Origin: Candidatus Caccousia avistercoris | Lineage (GTDB): Bacteria > Bacillota > Clostridia > Oscillospirales > Acutalibacteraceae | DNA: 8,395 nt | Direction of reading: 5' to 3' | NCBI GenBank assembly: GCA_018715025.1 | Contig: DVMK01000222.1 | Coordinates: forward strand, 1-8,395 | In this document: positions 6,091 to 8,395 of the stretch, one piece after another | Position numbering within the stretch: the stretch's first letter is position 1 | How the letters are laid out: every line of letters begins with the position of its first letter | The notes under the pieces: generated by a model | What the model was told of the DNA's origin: nothing | What the model saw: the letters and a program-made list of their open reading frames with translations, nothing else | Database searches by the model: none | Program-made: the position numbers and the translations under genes

Positions 6091-6108
6091 AAGAATTTCA
6101 AGAATTTC
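6091..6108 (-). repeat. Tandem 9-bp repeat in the operon leader
   Basis: AAGAATTTC occurs twice without a gap (6091-6099 and 6100-6108), read on the operon strand as GAAATTCTT twice. It lies between the extended -10 at 6140-6148 and the adaptor start. It overlaps the spacer of a possible second promoter, TTGAGA (6112-6107) and TATGAT (6086-6081), whose 20-bp spacing is too long to be convincing. Back-to-back short direct repeats are a common form of response-regulator site; that role here is inference. Confidence 0.45.
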
Positions 6109-6139
6109 TCAACCGCCTGTCGGGGCGCTTTAAATAGTT

Positions 6140-6148
6140 ATTATACCA
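6140..6148 (-). promoter_or_regulatory. Probable promoter of the ABC operon
   Basis: Minus-strand TGGTATAAT (6148-6140) is a perfect extended -10. No good -35 stands 16-18 bp upstream, which is tolerated by extended -10 promoters or implies an activator. Transcription would begin near 6133, giving a leader of about 97 nt that contains the tandem GAAATTCTT repeat. Confidence 0.55.
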
Positions 6149-6223
6149 ATTGTTTGTAAATTACGATAGAGGGAAATATGAAGGAATTGAAAAAAATGGC
6201 GGGGAGGGGCAGGGCGGGATTCC

Positions 6224-6252
6224 TTGCCGGGAAAGGTTGTCTTTGTTATAAT
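6224..6252 (+). promoter_or_regulatory. Promoter of the divergent DUF4145-like gene
   Basis: TTGCCG (6224-6229) and TATAAT (6247-6252) are separated by 17 bp, and TGT before the -10 adds an extended element. The start of transcription would be near 6259, 33 bases before the ATG at 6292. The promoter lies inside the only longer reading (from 6178), which argues for the shorter protein. Confidence 0.75.
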
Positions 6253-6261
6253 GAAGAAAAA

Positions 6262-6276
6262 CCGCCGGAAAGGCGG
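6262..6276 (+). other. Short leader hairpin before the DUF4145-like gene
   Basis: CCGCC (6262-6266) and GGCGG (6272-6276) enclose GGAAA at the very 5' end of the predicted transcript, directly before the ribosome site GAGGTGG (6281-6287). Its position fits a 5'-end stabiliser; no riboswitch-like structure is seen. Confidence 0.4.
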
Positions 6277-6291
6277 AAACGAGGTGGAAGC

Positions 6292-7227
6292 ATGACCCCT
6301 GAGGAGTTCGCCGCTTACATAGAGGAAAAAATCAGCCCCTACACCCTGCGGGAAAACGGGCGCGCTGCCCTGGAAGCCCTGTTCCAAAAGTACCCGGAGG
6401 AGCTGCTGCTGGAGTGCGCCGGGATTGGGCTGCAGCAGTACCTGCGCCGCGGCCCCGACGGAACCCCTACCCAGGAATCGGTTGAGAATTTTCTCAGCAA
6501 GCTGGGGGGCATCGCCTACAACCGGGCCCGCAGCCCCATCCAGCAGGAGATCGCCCGCCTGAAAAACAAGGGGAAAAGGGCGTTCTCGTACTGGAACGAC
6601 AAAAAGGCGGAGGAGCTGCTGCTCAGCTATGTGCAGGCCCTGCGGGGGGCAGGCTGGGACGACGGGCGGATTGCGGAGAACCTGCAGACGGAGGCCGGGG
6701 CCCTGACGGCCCGCGCCCGCAACTGGAGCCAGTGGGCCGACGGGCTGCGGGAGTGGGTGGAGGATTGGGAGAAGCGGAACCGGAAGGATCCGGAGACGGT
6801 GGAGCAGCACAACACCATTATTCCCGATGCGGTGGTGCGGGGCACGCCGGCATACATTCAAAGCCTGAGCCGCCAGATCAACGCCAGCTATGAAAACCAC
6901 CTGTACGACTGCTGCGCCGTCATGATGCGCCGCCTGCTGGAGGTGCTGCTGGTGCTCTGCTTTCAGCACGCCGGAAAGGAAGAGCTGATTCTGGACAGGG
7001 ACGGCGCCCGGTACCTGCCGCTGGATCGGATCATCCAGCTGGCCGGGCAGAACGCGGCCTTCCCCCTTTCTCCCAACGGGAGGGCGGACATGCGCGCGGT
7101 GAAAAACCTGGGGAATTTTTCCGCCCACCGCATCTACTACACCTGCACCCAGCAAGACATTCAGCCCCACCTGCTGAAATACCGGGGCATTGTGGAAGAG
7201 CTTCTCTACAAATCCGGCTTGCGGTGA
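6292..7227 (+). CDS. Uncharacterised protein with DUF4145-like (HEPN-like) C-terminus
   Basis: A 311-residue soluble protein with no signal peptide or membrane helix. I do not know its function. The N-terminal two thirds (1-190) is helical and charged, with a segment LSKLGGIAYNRARSP (68-82) and many tryptophans at 145-159 that I cannot place. The last third (about 195-305) looks like a DUF4145/HEPN-like helical bundle: YENHLYDCCAVMMRRLLE (200-217), a linker, then VKNLGNFSAHR (270-280), matching the family's GN-x-x-AH block. In catalytic HEPN RNases an arginine starts an R-x4-6-H motif; here the matching place is occupied by K271/G274, so nuclease activity is doubtful. ATG 6292 follows GAGGTGG by 4 bases. 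It is transcribed away from the ABC operon, so a shared function is not implied. Confidence 0.75.
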   Translation: MTPEEFAAYIEEKISPYTLRENGRAALEALFQKYPEELLLECAGIGLQQYLRRGPDGTPTQESVENFLSKLGGIAYNRARSPIQQEIARLKNKGKRAFSYWNDKKAEELLLSYVQALRGAGWDDGRIAENLQTEAGALTARARNWSQWADGLREWVEDWEKRNRKDPETVEQHNTIIPDAVVRGTPAYIQSLSRQINASYENHLYDCCAVMMRRLLEVLLVLCFQHAGKEELILDRDGARYLPLDRIIQLAGQNAAFPLSPNGRADMRAVKNLGNFSAHRIYYTCTQQDIQPHLLKYRGIVEELLYKSGLR

Positions 7228-7485
7228 GGGAAATTTGGCCTATGCGGTTTCTGCCGTTCCTGCTGCCCTGCAAGGGGCAACCTTTCCCGCCAGAACGCAG
7301 CAGCCGCACTTTTCAGGGTGTGCTGCAATTCCGGCTGCCCCCCTTGGAAGCCTCCCGCATTTTCTGCGGCTGTGTGTATCCAAACTGTAAAAGCACAGAG
7401 TGGATGCCACGCATTGAAAATGAAAAACCGCTGCAATTTCTACCCTGCACGGGGATGAAAATTGCAGCGGTTTTTGAATGAATGA
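7228..7485. other. Convergent spacer with terminator
   Basis: About 258 bp with no supported gene. A small hairpin TGCCC/GGGCA lies about 40 bp after the 7227 stop. The stretch is otherwise unstructured until the strong terminator at 7423-7475. The short open frames here lack ribosome sites. Confidence 0.6.
7423..7475. terminator. Two-way intrinsic terminator
   Basis: Arms 7423-7439 and 7459-7475 pair perfectly over 17 bp (AAAAACCGCTGCAATTT and its complement), with a 19-nt loop. The outer five pairs give a T5 tail in both directions. It lies 10 bp beyond the stop of the minus-strand GNAT gene, and also serves the DUF4145-like gene 195 bp upstream on the plus strand. Confidence 0.88.
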
Positions 7486-7887
7486 TCACACCTTCATAAA
7501 TCCACAGCAGCCGGTTTCGGACATTTCCTTAAAACCCATAGACTTGTAAAAAGCAATGGTTTTCTGCGTGTTTTCCGTTGTCAGCTCGATCTGCCGCACA
7601 TGGCAATATCTGTCTAAGATGGCTTGCAGGAGTGCAGAGCCGACACCTTTGCGCTGATGCTCTGGAAACACCAAAATGTCCTGTACGAACACAATGGTTG
7701 CACCATCGCCTACGGTACGAATGATACCCAGAAGCTGATCGCCCTTGTAAGCTGCAAGGGTCAGCATAGAGTTTTCAAAGCCTTTTCGCAGCACCTCCGG
7801 GTGAACAGTATAGGCAGTCCAGCCTACACTTGCATACAGGCGCAGGATCTCCTGCTCGTTGTATGTTTTGTATTCTCTAATTTCCAT
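7486..7887 (-). CDS. GNAT family N-acetyltransferase
   Basis: A 133-residue cytoplasmic acetyltransferase that would transfer acetyl from acetyl-CoA to an amine; the acceptor is unknown. The fold is compact and complete: beta4 with VFVQDILVFP (67-75 region), the acetyl-CoA pyrophosphate loop HQRKGVGSALL (77-87, pattern Q/R-x-x-G-x-G), and the closing AFYKSMGFK (112-120) typical of motif B. CC at 127-128 near the C-terminus is unusual but not diagnostic. The ATG at 7887 is preferred because GGAGG (7900-7896) stands 8 bases upstream; a TTG reading from 7902 would place the start inside that ribosome site. It follows another GNAT gene on the same strand after 94 bp, and both lie in less GC-rich DNA than the rest of the window. 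Confidence 0.88.
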   Translation of the reverse strand: MEIREYKTYNEQEILRLYASVGWTAYTVHPEVLRKGFENSMLTLAAYKGDQLLGIIRTVGDGATIVFVQDILVFPEHQRKGVGSALLQAILDRYCHVRQIELTTENTQKTIAFYKSMGFKEMSETGCCGFMKV

Positions 7888-7929
7888 ATCAGTAACCTCC
7901 AATTTTTATGTGTGGGGGTGTTACCGATT

Positions 7930-7954
7930 TTAACGCAATCTCATAGAAACCTCC
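7930..7954 (-). other. Ribosome site with 4-codon frame between the GNAT genes
   Basis: On the minus strand GGAGG (7954-7950) is followed after 5 bases by ATG AGA TTG CGT TAA (7944-7930), encoding MRLR. The surrounding bases resemble the real start of the next gene: GGAGGTT-x-CT, an ATG, then an ATT shortly after. It may be a vestige of a lost or duplicated gene start, or a tiny leader peptide. Either reading is speculative. Confidence 0.3.
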
Positions 7955-7981
7955 ATAGTCTGCTGTCTTGAATAAGCAATC

Positions 7982-8395
7982 CTATCTTTTACGCAAAATA
8001 TGCCACACATCATTTCCTGCAAAACCACACTTGCGGTATAATCTTTCCGGGTTGGATGGATTGTTGCATTGCCCTGACACCGTGGCAAAATCAGCAACAT
8101 CTTTCATGCGCCGCAAAAGTTCCGAAACAAGGTAGCTGCCAAGTCCCTGTCCCCGATAATTTTCAGACACCTGAATCCACTCCAATACGCCCTCACCAAC
8201 CTCTGCATCCAATTCGCCAATGGCAGTGGCAACGATTTTTTCAGTTTGGTCGTCTTGAACTGCCAACCACAGCGACTCATTGTAAACAGCTCGTTCCGTG
8301 TAGCTGTGCAGTTCCATTTCTGTGATACCAATTTCAGTATAGCAGTTGTTGATATGCGCCGAGAAATCCGATAGGTGAGCCCTGCGAACAGAAAA
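7982..8395 (-). CDS. GNAT family N-acetyltransferase, 5' end beyond the window
   Basis: The frame stays open from the stop at 7982 to the right edge, giving the last 137 residues of a GNAT enzyme; the start codon is outside. The first visible residues are FSVRRAHLSDF, in the correct frame and continuous with the rest, so the ATG at 8317 is internal and not the start. The acetyl-CoA loop is clear: SENYRGQGLGSYLVSELL (about 77-94 of the visible part), with the R-G-x-G-x-G pattern. NPSNPERLYRKCGF (112-125) is the later motif with the usual Y-x-x-x-G-F. Complete members are often 150-190 residues, so roughly 15-50 may be missing. It is upstream of a second GNAT gene, possibly co-transcribed. Acceptor substrate unknown. 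Confidence 0.82.
   Translation of the reverse strand, partial: FSVRRAHLSDFSAHINNCYTEIGITEMELHSYTERAVYNESLWLAVQDDQTEKIVATAIGELDAEVGEGVLEWIQVSENYRGQGLGSYLVSELLRRMKDVADFATVSGQCNNPSNPERLYRKCGFAGNDVWHILRKR

Noticed and set aside
6036..6101. Start of the adaptor at 6101
   Set aside because: No ribosome site there, while GAGGT is well placed before 6035, where a positively charged and then hydrophobic N-terminus begins.
6178..6291. Start of the DUF4145-like gene at 6178
   Set aside because: A weak GAGGG precedes it, but the best promoter (6224-6252) lies downstream of it and the added 38 residues are low-quality sequence.
6130..7170. 346-codon minus-strand open frame opposite the DUF4145-like gene
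   Set aside because: It is antisense, begins and ends in regulatory DNA, and gives a proline-, valine- and glycine-rich product with no recognisable domain.
7888..7902. TTG start for the GNAT gene at 7902
   Set aside because: The TTG is part of the GGAGG ribosome site that serves the ATG at 7887.
7982..8317. Complete 111-residue GNAT gene starting at 8317
   Set aside because: The frame continues without a stop to the window edge and the upstream residues look coding, so 8317 is an internal methionine.

Overview
The window comes from a GC-rich, low-GC-phylum-style Gram-positive genome, most likely a gut-type clostridium of the Oscillospiraceae/Ruminococcaceae kind. This is inference: it rests on strong GGAGG ribosome sites, TATAAT promoters, a YknXYZ/MacAB-type operon whose adaptor has no lipobox, and hairpin-rich spacers. 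No rRNA or tRNA gene is present to fix the taxonomy.

Layout. Positions 1-719 hold no convincing gene. They contain a 77-bp direct repeat (3-79 and 321-397), several long hairpins, an AT-rich island (about 411-540) and the promoter of the first gene. A Gfo/Idh/MocA-family NAD(P)-dependent oxidoreductase lies at 720-1691 (+). It is followed by a two-way terminator and about 490 bp of repeat-filled spacer. A three-gene operon on the minus strand (6035 down to 2186) encodes a membrane fusion protein, an ABC ATPase and a MacB/FtsX-type permease, in the YknX-YknY-YknZ order. The first junction has the stop codon inside the next ribosome site and the second is an ATGA overlap, so the three are built as one efflux or envelope-stress complex. 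Divergent from it is 6292-7227 (+), a 311-residue cytoplasmic protein whose C-terminal third resembles the HEPN-like DUF4145 family. A two-way terminator separates it from two minus-strand GNAT acetyltransferases (7486-7887, and 7982 to beyond the right edge), which sit in clearly less GC-rich DNA.

Most interesting signal. A composite two-hairpin element of 72-73 nt occurs at 112-184 (+) and at 1876-1947 (-). Its second half occurs a third time at 216-246 (+). Short skeleton words (GCGCGAAG, CTTCGACGC, GTG, CAC) are conserved, while the stem sequences differ but still pair, and the second hairpin is always 10 + 3 + 10 nt. That pattern suggests selection on a folded RNA or single-stranded DNA shape. 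It looks like a REP/BIME-like mobile palindromic repeat that I cannot name.

No CRISPR array, prophage or complete transposon was seen.
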